A stretch of DNA of 64,000 bases from NCBI GenBank assembly GCA_001295865.1, contig LJHW01000021.1:1-64000 (forward strand). The letters run 5' to 3'. The first letter of the stretch is position 1. The number at the start of each line of letters is the position of its first letter. This DNA comes from a beta proteobacterium AAP65. GTDB taxonomy: Bacteria; Pseudomonadota; Gammaproteobacteria; Burkholderiales; Burkholderiaceae_C. Below, piece after piece: positions 8,631 through 15,914 of this stretch. The position numbers and the translations under genes were made by a program. The notes beneath the pieces are model-generated. The model saw nothing but the letters and a program-made list of their open reading frames with translations, made no database searches and was not told where the DNA came from.

Positions 8631-9074
8631 TCAATACGTCTTGTAGGGGAGGAACTTGCCGCTCATCACGATGGCGACACGGTCGCCCATGGGATTCGCC
8701 TCGCGCTTCAGGTCCATCTTGAAGTCGATGGCCGACATGATCCCGTCGCCGAACTCTTCATGGATGAGTTCCTTGAAGGTGGTGCCGTAAACACTCACCA
8801 GCTCGTAGAAGCGGTAGATCAGCGGATCGGTCGGCACACTCGTCGGCAGGCTGCCCTTGTAGGGCACCACCATCAGCCACTTCTGTTCTTCGGCACTCAG
8901 CCCGAAGATCTCGCCCACCACCCCGGCCTGCTCGGGCGTCAGCGTCATCTGCCCCAGGCAGGCGGCAGTGACCCACTCCTTGCTCAGCCCCACTTTCGCG
9001 GCGACGTCGCTCCACTTCAGGCCTTTCGTGACCTTGGCGGTGATGATCTTTTCGGTGACGGCAAGGCGGCTCAT
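8631..9074 (-). CDS. cynS: Cyanase (cyanate hydratase)
   Basis: A 147-residue enzyme that converts cyanate plus bicarbonate into ammonia and CO2, detoxifying cyanate and giving a nitrogen source. The N-terminal helix-turn-helix-like domain (KGLKWSDVAAKVGLSKEWV) and C-terminal catalytic domain are complete. The three catalytic residues known in E. coli (Arg96, Glu99, Ser122) fall here at R88, E91 and S114 with the same spacing (YRFYELVSVYGTT ... GIMSAIDF). Its ATG overlaps the stop of the upstream ATPase gene (ATGA), and AGGAGA precedes it. It is the fourth gene of a cynA-B-D-S-type operon. Confidence 0.97.
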   Translation of the reverse strand: MSRLAVTEKIITAKVTKGLKWSDVAAKVGLSKEWVTAACLGQMTLTPEQAGVVGEIFGLSAEEQKWLMVVPYKGSLPTSVPTDPLIYRFYELVSVYGTTFKELIHEEFGDGIMSAIDFKMDLKREANPMGDRVAIVMSGKFLPYKTY

Positions 9075-9976
9075 GCAATTCTCCTCAGGGGGATGGGTTC
9101 GGGTCGTGGCTCGGTGGGCTCGGGAGGCTCGGTGTCGAGGCCCGGGCTGACGGTGACCGGCTGCGCCGGCGCGCGGCCGTGCGAGAGGTCTTGGCTGCGC
9201 GCCACCAGGAAATCGACCAGGTGGTTGCGGATGCGGTAGTACTGCGGGTCGTGGTGCAGCGTGGCGCGGGTGCGCTCGCGGCCCATCGTGTTCTTCACGA
9301 TCTCGGCCACGCGGGCCTGCGGGCCGTTGCTCATCAGCAGGATGCGGTCGGCGAGCAGGATCGCCTCGTCGACATCGTGCGTGATCATGAACACCGTCTG
9401 GTGCGTCTCGGCGCAGATGCGCAGCAGTTCGTCCTGGATCGTGCCGCGCGTCAGCGCGTCCAGCGCGCCGAAAGGCTCGTCCAGCAGCAGCATGCGCGGC
9501 TGGATGGCGAAGGCGCGTGCAATGCCCACCCGCTGCTTCATGCCGCCGCTCAAGGCGCTGGGCTTCTTGTCGATGGCGCCGCTCAGCCCCACGAGCTTCA
9601 CGTACTTCTCGACGTGCTCGTCCACCTGCGCGCGGCCCCAGTTCGGCCACTTGCTGCGCACCGCAAACGCAATGTTCTTGCGCACCGTCAGCCACGGCAT
9701 CAGCGCGTGGCCCTGGAAGACCACGCCGCGCTCCAGGCTCGGGCCGGCCACCTCGCGGCGGTCCATGAACACATGGCCCGAGCTGGCACTCTCCAGGCCC
9801 GCCAGCACGTTGAGGATGGTCGTCTTGCCGCAGCCGCTGTGGCCGATGATGCAGACGAATTCGCCCTGCGCGATGTCGAAGTTCACGCCCTCGAAGACGG
9901 GCTCCTTCGCGCCGGGGTAGGCCTTGGCGAGACCCTCGACCTTGAGAAACTCCAGGGGTTTTGCATCAATCTGCAT
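9071..9976 (-). CDS. cynD: ABC transporter ATPase, nitrate/cyanate type
   Basis: A 301-residue cytoplasmic ATPase of the NrtD/SsuB/TauB class that energises uptake through the adjacent permease. Visible motifs are Walker A GHSGCGKT (45-52), signature LSGGM (142-146), Walker B LLLDEP (163-168) and the H-loop ITHD. The last 50 residues are Pro/Glu-rich and look disordered. The gene overlaps the permease gene by 11 bases and cynS by 4, so the unit is translationally coupled. Assignment to cyanate rather than nitrate or bicarbonate rests on cynS in the same operon. Confidence 0.92.
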   Translation of the reverse strand: MQIDAKPLEFLKVEGLAKAYPGAKEPVFEGVNFDIAQGEFVCIIGHSGCGKTTILNVLAGLESASSGHVFMDRREVAGPSLERGVVFQGHALMPWLTVRKNIAFAVRSKWPNWGRAQVDEHVEKYVKLVGLSGAIDKKPSALSGGMKQRVGIARAFAIQPRMLLLDEPFGALDALTRGTIQDELLRICAETHQTVFMITHDVDEAILLADRILLMSNGPQARVAEIVKNTMGRERTRATLHHDPQYYRIRNHLVDFLVARSQDLSHGRAPAQPVTVSPGLDTEPPEPTEPRPEPIPLRRIA

Positions 9977-10847
9977 AGGTCACCGCCTTCTGCAGCCGGG
10001 CAAACATGAGGTCGAGCAACATGCCCACCACGCCGATCGTCAGGATGGCGAAGATCACGTTGGGCAGGCTCAGGTTGTTCCACTCGTTCCACACGAAGTA
10101 GCCGATGCCCGTGCCGCCCACCAGCATCTCCGCGGCCACGATCACGAGCCAGGCGATGCCCATGCTGATGCGCATGCCCGTCAGGATGGTCGGTGCCGCG
10201 GCCGGCAAGATCACCTCGAAGGCCCGGCGCAGCGGCGGCACCTCCAGCGTGCGTGCCACGTTCAGCCACTCCTTGCGCACGCTCGCCACACCGAAGGCGG
10301 TGTTGATCAACATCGGCCAGATGCTGCAGATGAAGATCACGAAGATGCCGCTGATGGCGCTGTCCTTGATGGTGTAGAGCGCCAGTGGCATCCACGCCAG
10401 CGGCGAGATGGGCTTCAACACCTGGATGAAAGGGTCGAGCGCGCGGTAGATCAGCGGGCTCATGCCGATGACGAAGCCCAGCGGGATGGCCACCAGCGCC
10501 GCCAGCAGGTAGCCCAGTGCCACGCGGCCCAGCGAGTAGGCGAGTTGCAGGCCCACGCCCTTGTCGTTGGGCCCGTTGTCGTAAAAGGGGCTGCCCAGGT
10601 GCTTGGCCACCACGCTGCCCATCTGCGCCAGCGTGGGGAAGCCCGCCTTCTGCGTGGGCGTGTCTGCGCCGGCCGTCGGGTCCTTGCCCATGAGCTTGGC
10701 GTACTCGATCTGCTCGGCCGTGAGCACGGGCGCAGCCACCGCGGCGGGCGCGGTGCTCGGCAGCGTGGCCAGGTGCCACACGCCGAGGATCAAGCCCAGC
10801 AGCAGCAGCGAGAGCAGCGCTGCGCGCAGGTCCAGGGAAGCCTTCAC
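9966..10847 (-). CDS. cynB: ABC transporter permease, nitrate/cyanate type
   Basis: A 293-residue inner-membrane permease of the NrtB/CmpB/SsuC family. An N-terminal hydrophobic helix is followed by a 60-residue periplasmic stretch and then five or more helices. The cytoplasmic EAA-type loop is visible (ARTLEVPPLRRAFEVILPAAAPTILTG). It starts at GTG 10847, one base after the TGA of the binding-protein gene (TGA-C-GTG), a typical coupled junction. Together with the ATPase it forms the importer that supplies cyanase. Confidence 0.92.
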   Translation of the reverse strand: MKASLDLRAALLSLLLLGLILGVWHLATLPSTAPAAVAAPVLTAEQIEYAKLMGKDPTAGADTPTQKAGFPTLAQMGSVVAKHLGSPFYDNGPNDKGVGLQLAYSLGRVALGYLLAALVAIPLGFVIGMSPLIYRALDPFIQVLKPISPLAWMPLALYTIKDSAISGIFVIFICSIWPMLINTAFGVASVRKEWLNVARTLEVPPLRRAFEVILPAAAPTILTGMRISMGIAWLVIVAAEMLVGGTGIGYFVWNEWNNLSLPNVIFAILTIGVVGMLLDLMFARLQKAVTYAD

Positions 10848-10848
10848 G

Positions 10849-12237
10849 TCAGGCTTTCTTGATCGCGAAGCTCTTGGCGTAGGCCGCGGCCTTCTCGGGG
10901 TCGAAGACCTTGCCCATGATCGTGAACTTCGGGTAGGCCCCGGCCGGCACCGGCATGTCGAGTGCCTTCATGTGCTTCTTCGCGTCGGTCAGCAGGAACA
11001 CCTTCTCGGCGATCTGCTTGTAGTTCACGTCGCCCTTGATGTAGCCCCAGCGCTGCATCTGCGTGAGCATCCACACGGCCATGCTCTGCCAAGGCATGGG
11101 GTCGAAGTCGGCGCGGTCGGGCACGTTCTTCACGCTGCCCAGCCCGTCGGCGAACTTGCCGGTCAGCACCTGGGCCACCACGGTCTCGGGCTGGTTCAGG
11201 TAAGCCTGCGGCGAGATCACCTTGGCGATCAGCTCGCGGTTCTCGGCCTTGCGTGCCATTGCCGCTGCGTTGAGCACGGCGCGGTACAGCGCAATGAAGG
11301 TGTTGGGGTTCTTCTGGATGAACTCGGTGCTGGTGCCGAAAGCACAGCAGGGGTGGCCGTTCCACAACTCCTTCGTCAGGATGTGCAGGAAGCCCACCTC
11401 TTCGTACACGGCGCGCTGGTTGAAGGGGTCGGGGCCCAGGTAACCGTCGATATTGCCGGCGCGCAGGTTGGCCACCATCTCGGGCGGCGGCACCACGCGG
11501 ATCTGGATGTCGGTGTCGGGGTTCAGGCCCGCTTCCGCCACGTAGTAACGCAGCAGGAAGTTGTGCATGCTGTACTCGAAGGGCACCGCGAACTTGAAGC
11601 CCTTCCACAGCTTCGGGTCGCGCTTGTCCTTGTGCTTCATGGCCAGCGTGATGGCCTGGCCGTTGGTGTTCTGGATGGTGGCCACGTTCATCGGCGTGGC
11701 GGTTGCGCCCAGGCCCAGGCTGATGGCCAGCGGCATCGGGCTCAGGAAGTGCGTGGCGTCGTACTCCTTGTTGATCATCTTGTCGCGGATGAGCGCCCAG
11801 CCCGCGGTTTTCACCACCTCCACGTTCAGGCCCTGCTTCTCGTAGAAGCCCAGGGGCTTGGCCATGATCAGCGGCGTGGCGCAGGTGATGGGGATGAAGC
11901 CGATCTTCAGGTCCTTCTTCTCCAGCGGCCCCATCTTGTCTTGCGCCAGCGCCTGCATCGAGGCGATGGGCAGCACGCTGCCGATGGCCGCCATGGCGGT
12001 GTTGCGGCCCACCGCGCGCAGGAACTTGCGGCGCAGCGCGTCCTGCGGGAACAGCGCCTTGATCAGCGTGGCCTCGACGAAGGCGTTCGATTCGCTTTCG
12101 AACGAAGCGGTCTCGCTGCGCGCACGCAGTTCGGCGGCGGCGTGTTCGCTGTCGCTGGCATGGCTGCCGCAGCGGCAGCCCAGGCGCAGGGGTCGGTCGG
12201 CGTCGTACAGGCCGTGGGGGTCGCGGTCGTTGGTCAT
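10849..12237 (-). CDS. cynA: ABC transporter substrate-binding protein, NrtA/CynA type, Tat signal after an N-terminal extension
   Basis: A 462-residue periplasmic receptor of the NrtA/CmpA family. After residue 100 the NrtA fold is clear (LKIGFIPITCATPLIMAKPLGFYEKQG, HNFLLRYYVAEAGLNP, NIDGYLGPDPFNQRAVYEEVGFL). The Tat signal RRKFLR is at residues 69-74, with the hydrophobic core ending at ALAQD (96-100). Ahead of it is a 68-residue hydrophilic extension holding C21-R-C23-G-S-H26. ATG 12237 has GAGGA upstream; no start codon was found between it and the Tat motif. I recall similar extensions in other proteobacterial NrtA-like proteins. It heads the cyn operon. Confidence 0.9.
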   Translation of the reverse strand: MTNDRDPHGLYDADRPLRLGCRCGSHASDSEHAAAELRARSETASFESESNAFVEATLIKALFPQDALRRKFLRAVGRNTAMAAIGSVLPIASMQALAQDKMGPLEKKDLKIGFIPITCATPLIMAKPLGFYEKQGLNVEVVKTAGWALIRDKMINKEYDATHFLSPMPLAISLGLGATATPMNVATIQNTNGQAITLAMKHKDKRDPKLWKGFKFAVPFEYSMHNFLLRYYVAEAGLNPDTDIQIRVVPPPEMVANLRAGNIDGYLGPDPFNQRAVYEEVGFLHILTKELWNGHPCCAFGTSTEFIQKNPNTFIALYRAVLNAAAMARKAENRELIAKVISPQAYLNQPETVVAQVLTGKFADGLGSVKNVPDRADFDPMPWQSMAVWMLTQMQRWGYIKGDVNYKQIAEKVFLLTDAKKHMKALDMPVPAGAYPKFTIMGKVFDPEKAAAYAKSFAIKKA

Positions 12238-12311
12238 GGCGGATCCTCGGGGTTGCAACGGACTCTAGGCAGAGGTCCCCACCCGCAAAATCGGGGCCCG
12301 CTTGAAAGCGT

Positions 12312-12329
12312 TGTAGGGCTGGCCCTACA
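12312..12329. promoter_or_regulatory. 18-bp inverted repeat upstream of cynA
   Basis: TGTAGGGC-TG-GCCCTACA is a perfect 8-2-8 inverted repeat in the 231-base region between cynA (minus) and the receiver-protein gene (plus), about 75 bases from the cynA start. Position and symmetry suit a dimeric regulator such as a NarL- or Crp-type protein. Which gene it serves cannot be told. Confidence 0.5.
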
Positions 12330-12468
12330 CGGCCTGCATCGCCAGCGCCCGGCGCAGGGCAAAACGCACGCTGCGGGCGCGCTCGCGGTCTCGCAGGCGC
12401 GGGCCCCGGCTTAAGCTGCCGCCCGCGGTACGACAACCCGGTGAACAGGGCCGGCCGATGGAAAACGC

Positions 12469-13398
12469 ATGAACCAAGAATTGCTGTTGTGGTTGGCCGG
12501 GCTGGGCGTGCTGGGCACGCTGGCGGTGTCGCTGGGGCTGGCGATGCGGCGCAGCCGCCGCGAAGCCGAACGCCGGGCCGAAGCCGAAGCCAGCGCGCTG
12601 GCGCTGGCCCAGGCCGAGGCGCAGCGTGTGGCTGCCGAACGGGCCGCTGCAGAGGCTGCTGCGCAGGCCGCCCAGCAAGCTGCCGATGAAGCTGCGGCTG
12701 CCGAGCGAGCCGCCGAGATCGCCGCCGAGGCCGAGGCCCGCGCCGCCGTGGAAGCGGCCTACCGCGAGGGCGAACGCCTGGCCGCCGAGCAGGCCGCCCG
12801 CCAGGCGGCCGAGGCCGAACAGCGCGCCGCCGAACTCGCCGCGCGCGCCGCCGAGGCGCAGGCCGCCGAAGCCCGCGCCGCCGAGCGTCGCCTGGCGCTG
12901 CTGGAAGCCGAATTGCAAGCGCGGCGCGATGCCGAAGCACGGGCCCAGGCCGAAGCGCTGGCCGCCTTGCCGCCGCCCGCACCGCCTTCACCTCCCGCGC
13001 CGCCGCCCCCGCGCGCACCTGCCGACACGCTGGTGATGGTGGCCGACGACTCCAAAGTGGTGCGCGTGAAGACCAGCCGCCTGCTTGCCCAGCACGGCTA
13101 CCGTGTGGTGCTGGCCGAAGACGGTGCACAGGCCGCCGAACTCATCGAAGACGAAGTGCCGCAGGTGCTGATCACCGATGTCGAGATGCCGCACATGGAC
13201 GGCTTTGCGCTCACGCGCCATGTGCGCACCCACGCCCGGGCGGCGCACATCCCCATCGTCATGATCACCTCGGCCGACGACCGCCTGAAAGCCGCGGCCG
13301 CCGAAGCCGGCGTCACGCTGGTGCTGGGCAAGCCTTACGAAGAGGCCGCGCTGCTGGATTGCATCGCACGCGCCGCCGCGGGGCAGCTGGCAGGCTGA
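12469..13398 (+). CDS. Membrane-anchored coiled-coil protein with C-terminal receiver domain
   Basis: A 309-residue protein of unusual build. Residues 5-26 form a single transmembrane helix; 29-166 are an extremely Ala/Glu/Arg-rich, uninterrupted coiled coil. A Pro-rich hinge follows (168-184), then a complete CheY-like receiver domain (187-305). The receiver has D193/D194, phospho-acceptor D237 in ITDVEMPHMDG, S268 and K288 in LGKPY. There is no output domain after the receiver. It converges with the NarL-type regulator and PAS kinase genes, so the kinase could be its phosphodonor, but a NarL-type kinase normally serves its own partner. Function unknown. Confidence 0.85.
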   Translation: MNQELLLWLAGLGVLGTLAVSLGLAMRRSRREAERRAEAEASALALAQAEAQRVAAERAAAEAAAQAAQQAADEAAAAERAAEIAAEAEARAAVEAAYREGERLAAEQAARQAAEAEQRAAELAARAAEAQAAEARAAERRLALLEAELQARRDAEARAQAEALAALPPPAPPSPPAPPPPRAPADTLVMVADDSKVVRVKTSRLLAQHGYRVVLAEDGAQAAELIEDEVPQVLITDVEMPHMDGFALTRHVRTHARAAHIPIVMITSADDRLKAAAAEAGVTLVLGKPYEEAALLDCIARAAAGQLAG

Positions 13399-13413
13399 AG
13401 CCCCGCTTCGACA

Positions 13414-14058
13414 CTACAGCAGCGCCTGTCGCACCGCCAGCAAGGCCAGCTCCACGTCGTTGCGCACCCCGGTCTTCTCCAGGATGCGCGCGCGGTAGGT
13501 GCTCACGGTGTTGGGCGCCAACACCAGCTGCTCGGCGATCTCGCCGACGCTGCGCCCTTCCGAAAGCAGCCTGAAGACCTGGAACTCGCGGTGCGAGAGC
13601 AGGCCGTCCAGCGGCTTTTCTTCCGCCGCCGCGGCACCCGGCAGCGCCAGCGCGCCGGCCAGCAGTTCGGCCACGCTGGGGGTGATGAAGAGCCCGCCAC
13701 GCGCCACGCGGCGGATGGCCTCCACCATCTGCTCGGCGTCGAGGCTCTTGTTGAGGTAACCCTGCGCGCCCAGCTTCAGGCTGCGCACGGCGTACTGGCG
13801 GTCGGGGTAGGTGCTGAGCATCAGCACGGGCAATTTCGGCGCCTCGCTCTTGAGCTGGCGCAGGATGTCCAGGCCGTCGCGCTGCGGCATGGCGATGTCG
13901 AGCAGCACCACGTCGATGCCACCGGCGCGCACCGCGGCCAGCGCCTCGGGGCCGCTGGCGGCTTCGGCGGCCACGCTGATGTCGGGCGCATCGGCCAGGA
14001 TCTGTTTGATGCCTTGGCGCACGATGAGGTGGTCGTCACACACCAGCACGCGCGTCAT
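13414..14058 (-). CDS. NarL/FixJ-family response regulator
   Basis: A 214-residue two-component regulator. The receiver domain (1-120) has D8/D9, phospho-acceptor D54 (LLDIAMP), S82 and K104. A LuxR-type HTH follows (about 150-212; LSHREFQVFRLLSEGRSVGEIAEQLVLAPNTVSTYRARILEKTG). Its ATG overlaps the stop of the kinase gene (ATGA), so the two are a coupled pair. It most likely binds DNA as a phosphorylated dimer. Targets are not evident; the cynA inverted repeat about 1.7 kb away is a candidate only by proximity. Confidence 0.93.
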   Translation of the reverse strand: MTRVLVCDDHLIVRQGIKQILADAPDISVAAEAASGPEALAAVRAGGIDVVLLDIAMPQRDGLDILRQLKSEAPKLPVLMLSTYPDRQYAVRSLKLGAQGYLNKSLDAEQMVEAIRRVARGGLFITPSVAELLAGALALPGAAAAEEKPLDGLLSHREFQVFRLLSEGRSVGEIAEQLVLAPNTVSTYRARILEKTGVRNDVELALLAVRQALL

Positions 14059-15173
14059 GCCAGGCCCCCGCCGCCGTCCAGCGGCATCGTCAGCCGCACC
14101 CTCGTGCCGTGGCCGGGGGCGCTCTCGATCGTGACGCGCCCGCCGAAATGCGAAGCCCGCTCGCGCATGCCGATGACGCCGAAGCTGTGAGGGTCGGCCA
14201 GCGCTGCGGCGGGCGCGCCCACGCCGTCGTCGCGCACATCGATGTAGAGCACCGGCGCGGGCGGGTCGTCCACCGTGATGCGCATCTGCACGCTGCGCGC
14301 GCGTGCATGCCGCGCCACGTTGCTCAGCATCTCCTGGAAGATGCGGAAAACGGCGATGGACAGCCCGCCCTCGGGCGGCGGCACGCCGCGCGCCACGTGC
14401 ACCTGCAGCGTGGCGTCGAGCTCGCTGCTCTCGATGAACTCTTGCGCGTGCCACTCCAACGCCGCCCACAGGCCCTGGTGGTCGAGGATGCTGGGCCGCA
14501 GGTCGGTGATGATGCGGCCGACGTTGTCCACCGCGGTGTCGATGAGCCGGCCCATGCCCTGGCACTTGGCCTGCAGCGCGGCCTGGCCCTCGACACGGCG
14601 GCCGAGCCAATGCGTGTCCATCTTCAGCGCCACCAGCAGGCTGCCGAGCTCGTCGTGGATCTCGCGCGCGATGCGTTTTCGCTCGCTCTCGCGCACCGTC
14701 TCCAGGTGGTTGGCCAGGTCGCGCAGCTGCGCGGTGCGCTCGGCCACGCGGGCTTCCAGCTCGTCGTTGGTCTTTTTCAGCAGCGCCTGCGCGCGCTGGC
14801 GTTCGGTGATGTCGACGAAGGTCACCACCGCGCCCTGCACCGCGCCGTTTTCGATGACGGGGTAGCTGCTGTACTCGGCCGGGAAGCTGCTGCCATCGGC
14901 GCGCCAGAGCACCTCGTCGTCGATGCGGCAGGGCAGGCCGCGGCGGAAGGCGTTGAAGATGGGGCAGTCGCACTCCGGGTAGTGGCGGCCGTCGGCATGC
15001 GAGTGGTGGATGAGCTCGTGCATGTTCCGGCCCAGCACCATTTCGGTGCGAAAGCCCAGGGCGGTGGCCGCGGCCCGGTTCACGAACGTGCACCGGCCGT
15101 CCATGTCGATGCCGAAGATGCCCTCGCCGGTGCTCTCCAGCAGCAGGGTGAGGCGGTCGGTGGCGGTGGACAT
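14055..15173 (-). CDS. Cytoplasmic PAS-domain histidine kinase, NarX/DegS type
   Basis: A 372-residue sensor kinase without membrane segments. A PAS domain occupies about residues 5-125 and holds three cysteines in PECDCP...GLPC (C68, C70, C82), so a redox or metal cue is possible. A short coiled coil leads to the HisKA_3 dimerisation helix with H173 (ERKRIAREIHDELGSLL). The HATPase domain shows N in QEMLSNVARHA, DDGVGAP and GHGTRV. It forms an operon with the downstream response regulator. The signal is unknown. Confidence 0.92.
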   Translation of the reverse strand: MSTATDRLTLLLESTGEGIFGIDMDGRCTFVNRAAATALGFRTEMVLGRNMHELIHHSHADGRHYPECDCPIFNAFRRGLPCRIDDEVLWRADGSSFPAEYSSYPVIENGAVQGAVVTFVDITERQRAQALLKKTNDELEARVAERTAQLRDLANHLETVRESERKRIAREIHDELGSLLVALKMDTHWLGRRVEGQAALQAKCQGMGRLIDTAVDNVGRIITDLRPSILDHQGLWAALEWHAQEFIESSELDATLQVHVARGVPPPEGGLSIAVFRIFQEMLSNVARHARARSVQMRITVDDPPAPVLYIDVRDDGVGAPAAALADPHSFGVIGMRERASHFGGRVTIESAPGHGTRVRLTMPLDGGGGLA

Positions 15174-15218
15174 GGACCTGCCGGCGCAAAGCGCGTGCCA
15201 GCGGGCCGTGTGCGGGCG

Positions 15219-15869
15219 CTACGGCCCCAGCCAGGCCTCGGGCGCGGCCAGCGCCGCTTCGAAGGCCTGCACGTAGCGGCCCACGTGCAGGCCGTCCATC
15301 AGCGCGTGGTGCACCTCCACGCTCAGCGGCAACCACAGGCGCGGCCCCTCGGCCAACGCGCGGCCGAAGGCGATCTTCGGGATGCCGCGTTCGCGCCCGC
15401 TGGTGCGCGCGTGCGCAAAGCTCGTGAAGTGCAGCCAGGGCAGGGTGGTGAAGTACAGCAGCGCGGCCTCGGCCTCGCGCGCCTCGGCCATGGTGGCGCG
15501 TGTACGCGCGGCGGCCACGGCGGCCTGGCCCTGGGTGTGGAAGGCAGCCCAGTCGGGCGTGTGGTCGAGGTAGGAAAAACCGAAGCTCTCGTCCTCGCGC
15601 AGCACGGTGCTGCTGCCGTGCACCGCCTCGTGCACACGCACACGGCCGTCGGCCTCCAGCCGGTAGCGGAAGGGCTCGTGCAGGTTGGCCAGGCGCAGCG
15701 CGATGAACAGGCAGGCCAGCGAGAAGCTCTGCCCGCGTGCGGCCACGGCGGCTTTCAGCGGCGCGGCGTCCACGCGCACGCAGACGTTGAAGCCGGGCTG
15801 GTCGAAGCCGCGGAAGAACTCGAAGGCCTCGCGCCGGGCCCAGGTGTCGGTGTTCAGGTAAGCAGCCAT
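15219..15869 (-). CDS. Chloramphenicol acetyltransferase-like O-acetyltransferase
   Basis: A 216-residue protein, close to the CAT length of about 219. The catalytic motif VEVHHALMDGLHVGRY gives H188 and D192, matching the His195/Asp199 spacing of CAT III, and the N-terminal FDQPGFNVCVRVD is also CAT-like. The family transfers acetyl from acetyl-CoA to a hydroxyl and works as a trimer. Whether chloramphenicol is a substrate is unknown; many chromosomal homologues have not been tied to resistance. No mobile element, integron or atypical composition surrounds it. It is divergent from the MFS gene, with 45 bases between starts. Confidence 0.85.
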   Translation of the reverse strand: MAAYLNTDTWARREAFEFFRGFDQPGFNVCVRVDAAPLKAAVAARGQSFSLACLFIALRLANLHEPFRYRLEADGRVRVHEAVHGSSTVLREDESFGFSYLDHTPDWAAFHTQGQAAVAAARTRATMAEAREAEAALLYFTTLPWLHFTSFAHARTSGRERGIPKIAFGRALAEGPRLWLPLSVEVHHALMDGLHVGRYVQAFEAALAAPEAWLGP

Positions 15870-15914
15870 GGGCGGAATGATGCCCGGCCAGGGCGCCGGG
15901 GATACTGGCGCCCG

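Noticed and set aside
12550-12970. Tandem DNA repeat or CRISPR-like array in the receiver protein gene
   Set aside because: The repetition is GCC/GAA-rich codon usage for an Ala/Glu coiled coil, without regular spacers.
15219-15869. Acquired antibiotic-resistance cassette
   Set aside because: The CAT-like gene has the same composition as its neighbours and no integron, transposon or attC-like sequence flanks it.
14109-15900. Very long plus-strand frame running into the MFS gene
   Set aside because: Only the part from ATG 15915 encodes the MFS protein. Upstream it is antisense to the PAS kinase and acetyltransferase genes.
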